DNA of 64,000 bases from Pyxidicoccus parkwaysis. Its GTDB lineage: Bacteria; Myxococcota; Myxococcia; Myxococcales; Myxococcaceae. The stretch covers positions 8,174,001-8,238,000 of the forward strand of contig NZ_CP071090.1 in the NCBI RefSeq assembly GCF_017301735.1, written 5' to 3'. How positions within the stretch are numbered: position 1 is the stretch's first letter; the number at the start of each line of letters is the position of its first letter. The translations under genes and the position numbers were made by a program. The notes under the pieces are model-generated. The model was not told the origin of the DNA. It saw only the letters and a program-made list of their open reading frames with translations, and did not search any database. Shown one piece after another: positions 26,173 through 33,755 of the stretch.

Positions 26173-27351
26173 ATGGACTTCCGGAAGAAACTCGCCGCCC
26201 TGCTGCTCGCGCTGGCCGCCACCGCGGCCGGGGCGCAGCCGTCGGGGGGCGCCCAGAAGCTGCCCGTGGGCTGGTACGTCACGGAGAGCGCGCCCAAGCG
26301 CTACGAGGCGGGGGTGGACACCGGCTCCACCTGCGAGGGCTCGCGCAGCGCGTACCTGCGCTCGCTGACGACGGACGCGACCGGCTACGGCACCTTCATG
26401 CAGGTCTTCGGCGCGCAGGACTACCGCGGCAAGCGGCTGCGCTTCTCCGCCATGACGCGCATCAAGGACGTGGACGGCTGGGCGGGCCTGTGGATGCGCG
26501 TGGAGGGACCGGACCCGAAGCAGCCGCTCGCCTTCGACAACATGCAGTCGCGCGCGCTGGTGGGCACCGTGGGCTGCAAGCGCTACGAGGTGGTGCTGGA
26601 CGTGCCGAAGGAGGCCACCGCCATCATGGCCGGCCTCATCATGAGCGGCACCGGCCAGGCGTGGCTGGACGGCGTGCGCTTCGAGGTGGTGGACGCCTCG
26701 GTGCCGGTGACGGACCTGCTCGCCTCGCGCCCCGTGGTGGCCTCCACCGGCCCCGCCAGCCTGGACGACGAGCCCTTCCCCGTGGCGAAGAACGACCAGG
26801 TGCCCATGGGGCGCATCGGCGACGTCTGGTTCAACCATGGCCGCGTCGCCACGGACAAGCCGTACACCCGGCGCAAGGACGGCGTCTGGGTGAGCATCCT
26901 CTCCGAGGAAATCTATGAGCACGGCATCGAGGTGACGGGCACCTACGGCCAGCGCCCGGTGGACTTGAAGGTGAAGGCGGGCGGGCCCAAGACGCTCGTC
27001 GACGGGACGTGGGGCGCAGAGCCCGTCAACATCCTCATCTCGCCGGAGAAGCTCGTCATGCGCTGGGGCCGCTTCACGCGCGAGCTGCCGCGCGACAAGA
27101 GCGCGCAGGTGGACTCCACGTGCAACCGCTACCAGGTCAGCGACGGCATGCGCGTGACGGACCAGGTCGACGTGTGCGGCGCGGCGCTGAGCACCCGCCC
27201 GCCGACGGCGCAGCTCGTAGTGGCCCTGCTGGCCAACGGCTTCCGCGCCACGCTGCCGCCGCAGAACTTCCCCATTCCGCAGCCGCCGGTGCGCAGCCGG
27301 CAGGCGCTCGACACCGAGCGCGGCGTCACCGGCGGCGCCGTCTCCCCGTGA
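26173..27351 (+). CDS. Secreted protein with carbohydrate-binding-like domain
   Basis: The 392-residue protein has a signal peptide (KKLAALLLALAATAAGAQ). A beta-sandwich resembling CBM-type modules follows (GWYVTESAPKRYEAGVD to GQAWLDGVRFEVVD, about residues 30-180), then a second domain with DVWFNHGRV, YGQRPVDLKVKAGG and paired Cys near the C-terminus. It follows the sigma/anti-sigma pair within 12 bp and is probably part of that regulon or operon. No enzymatic motif is visible; a cell-envelope or polysaccharide-binding role is inference. Confidence 0.72.
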   Translation: MDFRKKLAALLLALAATAAGAQPSGGAQKLPVGWYVTESAPKRYEAGVDTGSTCEGSRSAYLRSLTTDATGYGTFMQVFGAQDYRGKRLRFSAMTRIKDVDGWAGLWMRVEGPDPKQPLAFDNMQSRALVGTVGCKRYEVVLDVPKEATAIMAGLIMSGTGQAWLDGVRFEVVDASVPVTDLLASRPVVASTGPASLDDEPFPVAKNDQVPMGRIGDVWFNHGRVATDKPYTRRKDGVWVSILSEEIYEHGIEVTGTYGQRPVDLKVKAGGPKTLVDGTWGAEPVNILISPEKLVMRWGRFTRELPRDKSAQVDSTCNRYQVSDGMRVTDQVDVCGAALSTRPPTAQLVVALLANGFRATLPPQNFPIPQPPVRSRQALDTERGVTGGAVSP

Positions 27352-27358
27352 GTGCCAG

Positions 27359-27452
27359 GGGCCCGTGTCTCACGGGCCCCGTTTCCTGAAGGCCCCGTGT
27401 CTCACGGGCCCCGTTTCCTGAAGGCCCCGTGCCTCACGGGCCCCGTACCCCG
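27359..27452. terminator. Triple tandem terminator hairpin, 32-bp repeat
   Basis: Three tandem copies of a 32-bp unit start at 27359, 27391 and 27423. Each contains a perfect hairpin (GGGCCCGTG-TCT-CACGGGCCC), followed in the first two copies by GTTTCCTGAA. The third copy has one base change in the loop (GCC for TCT) and a diverged tail. It lies exactly between two convergent genes and works in either orientation as a stem-loop, so a bidirectional terminator is the natural reading. Confidence 0.8.
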
Positions 27453-27468
27453 GGGGTGAAGCAAACCT

Positions 27469-28653
27469 TCAGAAGGCGAAGTCGCGCTCCAGCGTCTCGC
27501 TGCCCGCCTGCACGGACAGGTGGGCAGAGCGCGCGCCGGTGGAGGACGCCGTCGTCAAATCGAAGGAGATGCCCTCGGGCCCGTTGGTGGGCTTCAGCGA
27601 GGGACGGCCGGGACTGAGGAACACCGCCGCCGTCACCGCGCGGCCCGACAGGGGCTGCACCAGGAGGCGGACGCGCTGGCGCTCGCGCACCAGCACCACG
27701 CGGAAGTCGCGGCGCTCGTCGAGCACCTCGCGCTGCTCGGGGTGGCGCGCCGCGGACGGACGCTGCGACACCGGAGCGCGGGAGCTGCGCGCGGAGCGGC
27801 CCACGGCCCCCTCCTCCAGCTCCATGTCGAGGGCCTCGTCAATCGCCTCGTCGCCCTCGCCCAATGCCAGCACGGCCTGGGCGCACTCGCCACAGCGGGC
27901 CGTGTGCGCGTCCACCTTCGCGCGCTCGTCCTCGGACATCAGCCCCATGTCGAAGCGCCAGAGGTCATCCGCGGTGAGGTGACGACGCGGGGGCGCATCC
28001 ACGGGCGCCGCATCCGCCATGTCCGCGCGGCAATCCACACAGCCCTGGAGGTGGGAAGTCAGCGTCTGGGGCCTGCCCGTCCAGGTGGCCACCAGGTCAT
28101 CGCAACCGGCCCGGGCGGAGAACCACCAGGCCGTGTCCTGCTCGGCGGGCTCGAGAAGGTCGAGCTCCTGCCGTCGCTGCGGATTCAGCGGGATGAACCA
28201 ACGGGCTCTCGGGCGGAGTGATGAATCCAATGTCCCGAGCGCGGAGAGAAATGAATCTCGAAGCTGCGCGGACTCACCCTGAAGTCCGCCATGAAGTGCC
28301 TCCCAGGCGGCCAGTGCGCGGGCGGCGGAGGCGGCCCTGTCGCGGGCGGCAAGTCCTTCCAGCGCCGAGGCCCGCCACATCTCCGCCTCTTCCCCCCCGT
28401 CCAGCGCAACTTCGACCGCTTCTTCCGCGGCCCTCAACAAGAGTGGCTGCAGCGCTTGCGGCTTCTGCGCCTTCAACCACGCTTCGACCTGGGGGCGACC
28501 CAATCCACGAAGGGCTGCGTCCACACCTTCAATCCCGACGCGGGAAGAGCGCCTCAACAAGTCTCCCGCGGCCTCGAGGACTTCACCGGGAGATGATTTC
28601 GTCGAGGACAACACCGAGCGGCGGGCGGAATAGCGGGACAGTACGTCGTTCAT
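27469..28653 (-). CDS. Soluble putative anti-sigma factor with two zinc-finger motifs
   Basis: The 394-residue protein has no membrane segment. An Ala/Leu-rich helical N-terminal half is followed by two ZAS-like motifs, HLQGCVDC near residue 203 and HTARCGEC near 248 (both His-x3-Cys-x2-Cys), then a basic beta-rich C-terminal region (RVRLLVQPLSGRAVTAAVFL). It lies 46 bp downstream of an ECF sigma gene on the same strand. I infer a cytoplasmic anti-sigma or redox/zinc-responsive regulator. A duplicated ZAS in one soluble chain is unusual. Confidence 0.75.
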   Translation of the reverse strand: MNDVLSRYSARRSVLSSTKSSPGEVLEAAGDLLRRSSRVGIEGVDAALRGLGRPQVEAWLKAQKPQALQPLLLRAAEEAVEVALDGGEEAEMWRASALEGLAARDRAASAARALAAWEALHGGLQGESAQLRDSFLSALGTLDSSLRPRARWFIPLNPQRRQELDLLEPAEQDTAWWFSARAGCDDLVATWTGRPQTLTSHLQGCVDCRADMADAAPVDAPPRRHLTADDLWRFDMGLMSEDERAKVDAHTARCGECAQAVLALGEGDEAIDEALDMELEEGAVGRSARSSRAPVSQRPSAARHPEQREVLDERRDFRVVLVRERQRVRLLVQPLSGRAVTAAVFLSPGRPSLKPTNGPEGISFDLTTASSTGARSAHLSVQAGSETLERDFAF

Positions 28654-28699
28654 GGATTCAATCCTCCTGAGTACCCCGGGGTATGGCCGGGAAGGAGGC

Positions 28700-29368
28700 T
28701 CACGCTTCCTCCCCTTGCGTCTCGCGCTGGAGATCCAGCAGGTAGAGCTTCAGGTAGGCCTGCGCGCGGCTGACGCGCTTGTAGGAGTTGACCACCGTGA
28801 TGTTCAGGCGCCGGGCACATTCTTCGTGATCCTCGACGTCCTCGTGGTGGTACAGCTCCCAGGCAGAGGCCTCCTTCGGGTGCTCCTGCTGGAGTCGGGC
28901 AAATGCGGCCCAATACAGCTCCTGAGCCTCGGCGCGCTCCTCCCGACGCTTGCCTGCCTCGACAGCGCGAGCCACCTCGGAGGGCGGCTCCTCCATGGCC
29001 TCATCGGGGTCTGACGGAGGCGCCGCGAGCTCTTCGCGGTGCCTCCGGTAGAAGTCGATGGCCACGTGCTTGACGATGCGCAGGAAGAACGTCTTGGGAG
29101 ACGCACTCCGGCCGGGCATCTGTTCAGAGACGCCCCGGAACTGGTCCAGGCCGCGGTCGATGAACTTCCCCACCGCGTCCTGGAAGAGCTCGTCCGCGTC
29201 CGCTGGGGAACCGCGGCCGTAGCTCGCCTGAATCTTGCTGATGACATAGCGCGCGGGGCGGCCCCACCGGTCCACCAACGAACCGAGGGGGCCCCCGACG
29301 GGCTCGCCAGCGGCGCGGCGGCGGACCACCTCCGCGAACAATTCGTCATCCGTGAGCTGCTCGTACAC
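28700..29368 (-). CDS. ECF-type RNA polymerase sigma factor
   Basis: The 222-residue protein has region 2-like sequence (ADADELFQDAVGKFIDRGLDQF, then SPKTFFLRIVKHVAIDFYRRHREE) and region 4 with LYHHEDVEDHEECARRLNITVVNSYKRVSRAQ as the helix-turn-helix. The linker between them is long and acidic (PPSDPDEAMEEPPSE). It is transcribed ahead of the double-zinc-finger protein, forming a second, independent sigma/anti-sigma module in this window. Confidence 0.82.
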   Translation of the reverse strand: MYEQLTDDELFAEVVRRRAAGEPVGGPLGSLVDRWGRPARYVISKIQASYGRGSPADADELFQDAVGKFIDRGLDQFRGVSEQMPGRSASPKTFFLRIVKHVAIDFYRRHREELAAPPSDPDEAMEEPPSEVARAVEAGKRREERAEAQELYWAAFARLQQEHPKEASAWELYHHEDVEDHEECARRLNITVVNSYKRVSRAQAYLKLYLLDLQRETQGEEA

Positions 29369-29662
29369 CGGAAGGACCTGAGGCCTGCGCCGGGCAAACC
29401 GCCCCGGGAGATGGGGTTACGGGGATGTGGCGCGGCAAGGTACCACGTTGGCATCCGCAGGCAGCCTCCGAGACGAGCAGGAAGGCCCCAAACCGCCTGG
29501 AAAGGCGCACGGTTGGGACCTCCAGGGGCCCGACGCCCCCGGCGCCTTTTTCCTGACAAGGTACTTCTCGGAGCCCTCTAAGGAGGGAAGAGGCGTCCGG
29601 CCCCCTGGAAAATGCCCCCGTCAGGAACGCGCAAAAGCCGCGTCCCTGCCCGCATTGCTTTC
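29369..29662. other. Intergenic stretch upstream of Y RNA 1
   Basis: No credible ORF is seen in this stretch. A GGGGC-CCGAC-GCCCC hairpin at 29525-29539 followed by GGCGCC and a T5 run (29547-29551) looks like a rho-independent terminator on the + strand, although no gene upstream on that strand obviously needs it. It may belong to an undetected short transcript. Confidence 0.4.
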
Positions 29663-29800
29663 GAGCGCCCGCCCGAAGCGGCCCTACAAGCACGTGGTTC
29701 GACTCCACGCATCTACCCCGGTAGGTGACAGTCGGCGGTCCGACACTGACCTATCCAGTCAGCCTCACCCGGCTTCTTCACTCGGGCGCTCAACCCTTTT
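29663..29800 (+). ncRNA. Y RNA 1: Ro60-type stem with permuted tRNA-like module
   Basis: The outer stem pairs 29663-29671 with 29783-29791 (9 bp). An internal loop of CCC opposite ACT follows, then 29675-29683 pairs with 29771-29779 (one C/U mismatch). Inside, in order: T arm 29693-29709 with loop TTCGACT; acceptor-like stem 29710-29716 with 29721-29727, closed by CCCG; D-like arm 29731-29744; and anticodon-like arm 29746-29762 with a 7-base loop CTATCCA. The order is that of a tRNA cut in the variable region and closed at its acceptor end. T4 at 29797-29800 fits termination. The stem and TCACTCGGGCGC match Y RNA 2, and the nearby Ro60-like gene supports a Y RNA. Confidence 0.8.
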
Positions 29801-29815
29801 CGGAGTCCTTGCGTC

Positions 29816-30523
29816 ATGTCCGCCCGCACCATCGTCATCGGAGACCTCCATGGCTGCCTCGACGAGGCCCTGGAGCTGCTCGACAAGGCCGGGGCCACCT
29901 CCAGCGACCGCATCATCTTCGCGGGGGATTTGGTGGACCGGGGCCCGAAGCGGCGCGAGTGCGTGGAGCTGGCCATGCGGCACGAGGCCATCCTCGGCAA
30001 CCACGAGGAGAAGCACCTCCAGCAGCGCCGCCGGCCGGACGAGCGCCTGCTGCCGGACCACCTCGAGACGCGCCGTGTCCTGGACCCGGAGCACTACGAC
30101 TGGATGGCGGGCCTGCCCCACTTCATCCGCCTGCCCGAGCACAACGCCGTCGTCGTCCACGCCGGCCTGCTGCCCGACAGGAGCCTCGAAGCGCAGGACC
30201 CCTACCACCTGCTCCACGTGCAGTGCATCCAGCCGCCGTCCACCAAGAGCTTCTGGCCCTCCAAGGCGCCCGAGGGGTGGACGTTCTGGACGCACCACTG
30301 GAAGGGTCCGGAGCGGGTCATCTTCGGCCACACCGTCTTCGACAAGCCGCTCGTCACCGAGCACGCGGTGGGTATCGACACCGGCTGCGTGTACGGCCGC
30401 TCACTGACGGCCGTGGTGCTCCCCACCTGGGAGCTCGTCTCGGTGCCAGCCCGGCACTCATACCGGGGCGGCAAAGAGGTGGCGAAGTTCCCGGTGCACG
30501 GCGACGTGTGCGTGTACTCGTAG
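29816..30523 (+). CDS. PPP-family metallophosphatase between the two Y RNAs
   Basis: The 235-residue protein is a binuclear metallophosphoesterase of the phosphoprotein phosphatase/ApaH-like class. It has GDLHGC at residues 9-14, AGDLVDRGPK near 40, LGNHEEKHL near 60, VVHAGLLPD near 112 and IFGHTVF near 175, so the metal and phosphate ligands are intact. Members dephosphorylate proteins, diadenosine polyphosphates or RNA ends (the Pnkp phosphatase module belongs to this superfamily). Its position between two Y RNAs and ahead of a Ro60-like gene makes an RNA-end substrate attractive, but that is inference. The ATG lies 15 bases after the Y RNA 1 T-run, with no strong SD. Confidence 0.88.
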   Translation: MSARTIVIGDLHGCLDEALELLDKAGATSSDRIIFAGDLVDRGPKRRECVELAMRHEAILGNHEEKHLQQRRRPDERLLPDHLETRRVLDPEHYDWMAGLPHFIRLPEHNAVVVHAGLLPDRSLEAQDPYHLLHVQCIQPPSTKSFWPSKAPEGWTFWTHHWKGPERVIFGHTVFDKPLVTEHAVGIDTGCVYGRSLTAVVLPTWELVSVPARHSYRGGKEVAKFPVHGDVCVYS

Positions 30524-30539
30524 CCACCTGACAGCTTTC

Positions 30540-30681
30540 GCGCCCGTCCGACGGGGTCCCACACGCAAAAGAGGCGCGGGTTCGAATCCCGCCAGGGCCG
30601 CATGTGGCCCTGTAGCTCAATGGTAGAGCGCTGGACCCTTAATCCAGAGGACAACCGGCCTCGTCACTCGGGCGCATTTTT
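30540..30681 (+). ncRNA. Y RNA 2: Ro60-type stem with permuted tRNA-Lys-like module
   Basis: The outer stem pairs 30540-30546 with 30669-30675 (7 bp). A TCC/ACT internal loop follows, then 30550-30558 pairs with 30657-30665 (9 bp with two G-U). The module reads: T arm 30576-30592 with loop TTCGAAT; acceptor stem 30593-30599 with 30606-30612 (7 of 7 pairs), closed by GCATGT; D arm 30615-30629 (GCTC/GAGC); and anticodon arm 30631-30647 with loop CCCTTAA (CTT at the anticodon position, but C instead of the universal U33). A+T5 follows at 30676-30681. The 3' half of the tRNA thus precedes its 5' half. It ends about 150 bp before the Ro60-like gene. Confidence 0.85.
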
Positions 30682-30711
30682 CTTCCTCTCTCCACGACTT
30701 CGCACGCGCGT

Positions 30712-30731
30712 GCCGTCACCGATGTGACGGC
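30712..30731 (+). promoter_or_regulatory. Perfect 8-bp hairpin in the Ro60 leader
   Basis: GCCGTCAC-CGAT-GTGACGGC forms an 8-bp stem with a 4-base loop, between the Y RNA 2 terminator and the Ro60-like start. It may be an operator or leader hairpin; no regulator is evident. Confidence 0.4.
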
Positions 30732-30828
30732 CGCCTGTGCGTTCCACGCGCGGTGCACTCCCCTCGCCCCTCACGCGAGAGGTCCGCCCCGCGCCTGACC
30801 CGCGGCACGTCCCGAAAGGGGGACACCC

Positions 30829-32604
30829 ATGACGACCCAGACGCAGAACACGAACCCGTTGCCCGAGGCGCAGCGCGGCCCGGCCGAGCGGCTCCTGGAC
30901 CTGGTGCTCGGGGGCTCGGCGCACCTGTGGCACAACCGGCCCGGGCTGGACGTGAATGGCACGTGGTACGCGGCGGCGCACGCCACCCCGGCGCAGAAGG
31001 CCTCGGGCCGGCCGGTGAAGCCGGGCCTCTTCGTGCCGGCGGCGGTGAAGCTCTACCGGCAGCTCCTGGACATCTACAAGCTCAACGCGGAGCTGATGGC
31101 GCACTTCGCGTCGTACGCGCTGACGCAGACGGACTGGCGTGACCTGAAGGTGGCCACGTGCGCGCTCATGCTGGTGCAGGGGCACGCGGGCCAGCCCGTG
31201 CGCGACGACCACGGCCAGGTGGCGTTCCACGACGACGACTGGCGCGCCATCGGCGAGGCCATGGTGCTCCACTACGAGCGCAAGTCCACGCGCATGCTCG
31301 CGCCCAAGGCGGTGCTGCGGGTGGCGGAGCTGCTCGAGCAGCCGGAGATTGCGCGCCTCAACCGCGAGGCGGGCTTCGGTGACCCCGCGTCCCGCAAGGC
31401 GCCGCTGGGCCGCTGGAAGCGCGTGGCGTGCAAGTGGCTGGCGGCGCGTGAGGCCAACCTGCCGATGCTCCAGGGTCTGGTGAAGGCCGGGTACAAGGAG
31501 ACGCTGAAGAAGCTGGCGCGCAAGGCGGGCTACAAGCCGGCCGCGCAGGGCTTCTTCGAGGTGCTCGGCTGGAAGCAGAAGCAGTCCGCGCAGGGTCACC
31601 GCACGGTGGGCCTGAGCGGCCTGACGCTGGTCAAGCGCGAGCGCTTCGACGGCCTGTCCGAGGCGGAGATCTGCGAGTGGATTGAGTCCGAGCGCCTCTC
31701 CTACAAGGAGGTGGTGGGCCGGCTGCCGAAGGACGTGGGCCTGACGCCGGCCATCATGGCGGTCCTCCTCCCGTCCCTGTCGGACCGGGACTTGCGCCTG
31801 ATGACGCCGACGCTGGAGGAGCTGGGGCTGCTGGCGGAGCCCTCTGTGCGTGCGCGCTGGGAGAAGGCCGTGCAGACGGCGACGGACCAGCGGGCGCTGA
31901 ACATCGCGAAGAACGTCCGCAGCGAGGTGCTGCGCCAGAAGCTGGAGGAGGCGAGCGACAACGCGGCACGCAACGCGGTGGCGGAGGCGACGGCGGAGAC
32001 CGACGTGAGGGTGATGTTCCTCATCGACAAGTCGGGCTCCATGGAGGGGGCCATCGAGAACTCGAAGGAGGCGCTGGCGCGCATCCTCGCGGGCTTCCCG
32101 ATGGAGAAGCTGCACATCGCGGCGTTCGACACGATGGGCACGGTGCTGAAGCCGAAGGCAGCCAACCGCACCGCCGTCCAGCACATGCTGGCCGGGCTGA
32201 AGGCGTCGGGTGGCACCACGCACGCGGCCGCGTTGCAGGCACTGCACCGCGACGGCGTGAGGGTGCCGGAGGGGGCGAAGCTGGTGGTCATCGTGGTGGG
32301 CGACGAGGCAGGCGAGGCGGGTGACCAGCTCGCCCGGGCGTTCCGCGACTTCGGCTACTCCGTGGCGGCCATGGCGTTGCTGGTCTCCGTGGCGGGTGCG
32401 CGCGGCAACACGGTGCGCACGTGCGCGGGCCAGCTGAAGGTGCCGTTCAGCGAGGTGAACGTGGACCAGTTCGCGGACCCCTACCAGGTGCCGCGCGTGC
32501 TGAAGGCGCTGCTGGACGCGCCGGCGGCACAGGGCGTCACCACCACCGTGCAGTCCGGGTGGGTGGAGCGCGTCATGCGCACGCCGCTGCTGAAGGTGGC
32601 GTGA
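30829..32604 (+). CDS. rsr: Ro60/TROVE-like RNA-binding vWA protein
   Basis: The 591-residue protein has a long alpha-helical N-terminal region (about residues 15-390) of repeat-like helices, ending in LRLMTPTLEELGLL and ALNIAKNVRSEVL. A C-terminal von Willebrand A domain follows with an intact MIDAS motif DKSGSMEG near residue 401 and a later GGTTH. This is the Ro60 layout: a helical-repeat ring that binds Y RNA and misfolded RNA ends, plus a vWA domain. The TROVE assignment is partly contextual, resting on the two Y RNAs just upstream. It heads an apparent operon with the next two genes; AAAGGGGG precedes the ATG. Confidence 0.75.
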   Translation: MTTQTQNTNPLPEAQRGPAERLLDLVLGGSAHLWHNRPGLDVNGTWYAAAHATPAQKASGRPVKPGLFVPAAVKLYRQLLDIYKLNAELMAHFASYALTQTDWRDLKVATCALMLVQGHAGQPVRDDHGQVAFHDDDWRAIGEAMVLHYERKSTRMLAPKAVLRVAELLEQPEIARLNREAGFGDPASRKAPLGRWKRVACKWLAAREANLPMLQGLVKAGYKETLKKLARKAGYKPAAQGFFEVLGWKQKQSAQGHRTVGLSGLTLVKRERFDGLSEAEICEWIESERLSYKEVVGRLPKDVGLTPAIMAVLLPSLSDRDLRLMTPTLEELGLLAEPSVRARWEKAVQTATDQRALNIAKNVRSEVLRQKLEEASDNAARNAVAEATAETDVRVMFLIDKSGSMEGAIENSKEALARILAGFPMEKLHIAAFDTMGTVLKPKAANRTAVQHMLAGLKASGGTTHAAALQALHRDGVRVPEGAKLVVIVVGDEAGEAGDQLARAFRDFGYSVAAMALLVSVAGARGNTVRTCAGQLKVPFSEVNVDQFADPYQVPRVLKALLDAPAAQGVTTTVQSGWVERVMRTPLLKVA

Positions 32605-32640
32605 CGTCAACGCAGTTGCAGTGAGGAAGGAGGAGGCGGC

Positions 32641-33738
32641 GTGGACTACCGGAAGTTCCTCGGGAAGGTGGAGTCGGCGGTGCTGCCGTACTTTGGCGGC
32701 GGCACCGTGGACGCTCCCTCGCGCCGTCTCCGTGTCGCCACCCCGGTCCGCCCGGGGTGGTGGCGCTTCGAGGTGCAGGGACGCGTGGCGACGGCGCGCG
32801 AGCCGGCCGGGCCGGAGGGCCTGGATGGGCTGCCGCGCGTGCGGGGCCATGTGTGGGGCAGCCGGCTGGTGCGCGAGGGCGCGGTGGCTGAGCCCCTGGA
32901 GTTGATGCCGGAGGAGGAGCCGCCGAGGCTGGCGCTGGTGAGCGCGCGGCGGTGGCATGACGGCTCGCTCGTGTTCGAGGGGCTGGAGTTCGAGGGCGAG
33001 GCGGAGGACGCGGCGCGCCGTGCGCTGGAGGAGGGCCAGTCCCTCTCCGGTGCGAAGGGCGTGAGCGCGGCGCTGCGGGCGGCGTTCGGCTACGCGCAGC
33101 TGGAGACGGCGTCGCGGGCGCTGGCCATCCGCTTCGCTCCGGCCGAGGTGCGCGCGAAGGTGCTGGACGTGGCGGAGGGCGGCCGCGCGAAGGCGGAGGA
33201 GTGCCTGCGTCACCTGGTGGCCGAGCGCGAGGCACACCTGCGCGCACAGGCGATGCGGGCGGCGGCAGTGGAGGCGCGGGAGTACGCGGCGGGACTGGTG
33301 GCGGAGGCACAGCGGCGGGCAGCGGACGACGCGTACACGGCCGGCCCGATGTCCGAGGCACAGCGGCGCGCGTTGGAGCGTGAGGCAGCGGCAGGAAGGG
33401 TGTACGCAACCCAGGTGCTGGCGGAGGCACAGCGCCGCGCCGGGCACCCTGGGCGGCGTGGAGCGCGGGAGGACGGCATGGAGCGCGCGGAGCGGGCGCT
33501 CCAGAGTGCCGGTGCGCGGCTGCGCGACGTGCGGCGGCTGGCCGGCAACCAGTTGGAGGTGACGTACACCTTCATGGACGAGCGCTTCATCACCCTCGTG
33601 GATGCGCACTCGCTCCAGGTGGTGGACGCGGGCGTGTGCCTCGCGGGCGCGGACAGCGAGGTGACGTTGGAGAGCCTGCCGTCCGTCATCCGCGAGGCCA
33701 TCGACACGGGCGTGCTGGTGATTACGCGGCACGCGTAG
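32641..33738 (+). CDS. Uncharacterised coiled-coil protein of the Ro60-like operon
   Basis: The 365-residue protein starts at GTG with a strong GGAGGAGG. The N-terminal beta-rich part (residues 1-125) begins MDYRKFLGKVESAVLPYFGG. A long Ala/Arg/Glu helical segment (about 150-285) follows with repeated AEAQRRA motifs (three copies), giving a probable coiled coil, and a compact C-terminal beta-rich domain (VTYTFMDERFITLVDAHSLQ). I do not recognise the family. It lies 37 bp after the Ro60-like gene and 18 bp before the JAMM gene, so the three probably act together. Confidence 0.75.
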   Translation: MDYRKFLGKVESAVLPYFGGGTVDAPSRRLRVATPVRPGWWRFEVQGRVATAREPAGPEGLDGLPRVRGHVWGSRLVREGAVAEPLELMPEEEPPRLALVSARRWHDGSLVFEGLEFEGEAEDAARRALEEGQSLSGAKGVSAALRAAFGYAQLETASRALAIRFAPAEVRAKVLDVAEGGRAKAEECLRHLVAEREAHLRAQAMRAAAVEAREYAAGLVAEAQRRAADDAYTAGPMSEAQRRALEREAAAGRVYATQVLAEAQRRAGHPGRRGAREDGMERAERALQSAGARLRDVRRLAGNQLEVTYTFMDERFITLVDAHSLQVVDAGVCLAGADSEVTLESLPSVIREAIDTGVLVITRHA

Positions 33739-33755
33739 ACGGGAAGGAGGAAGCC

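Noticed and set aside
29693..29709. T-arm sequence as a phage attachment site or tRNA fragment left by an integrase
   Set aside because: The rest of a tRNA-like module follows in permuted order, and there is no integrase gene or flanking direct repeat nearby.
30540..30681. A genuine decoding tRNA-Lys gene, normal or permuted
   Set aside because: The 3' half lies upstream of the 5' half, the anticodon loop lacks U33, and the ends pair in a long stem shared with a second RNA. A Y RNA explains all of this better, and a normal Lys tRNA gene exists in the array.
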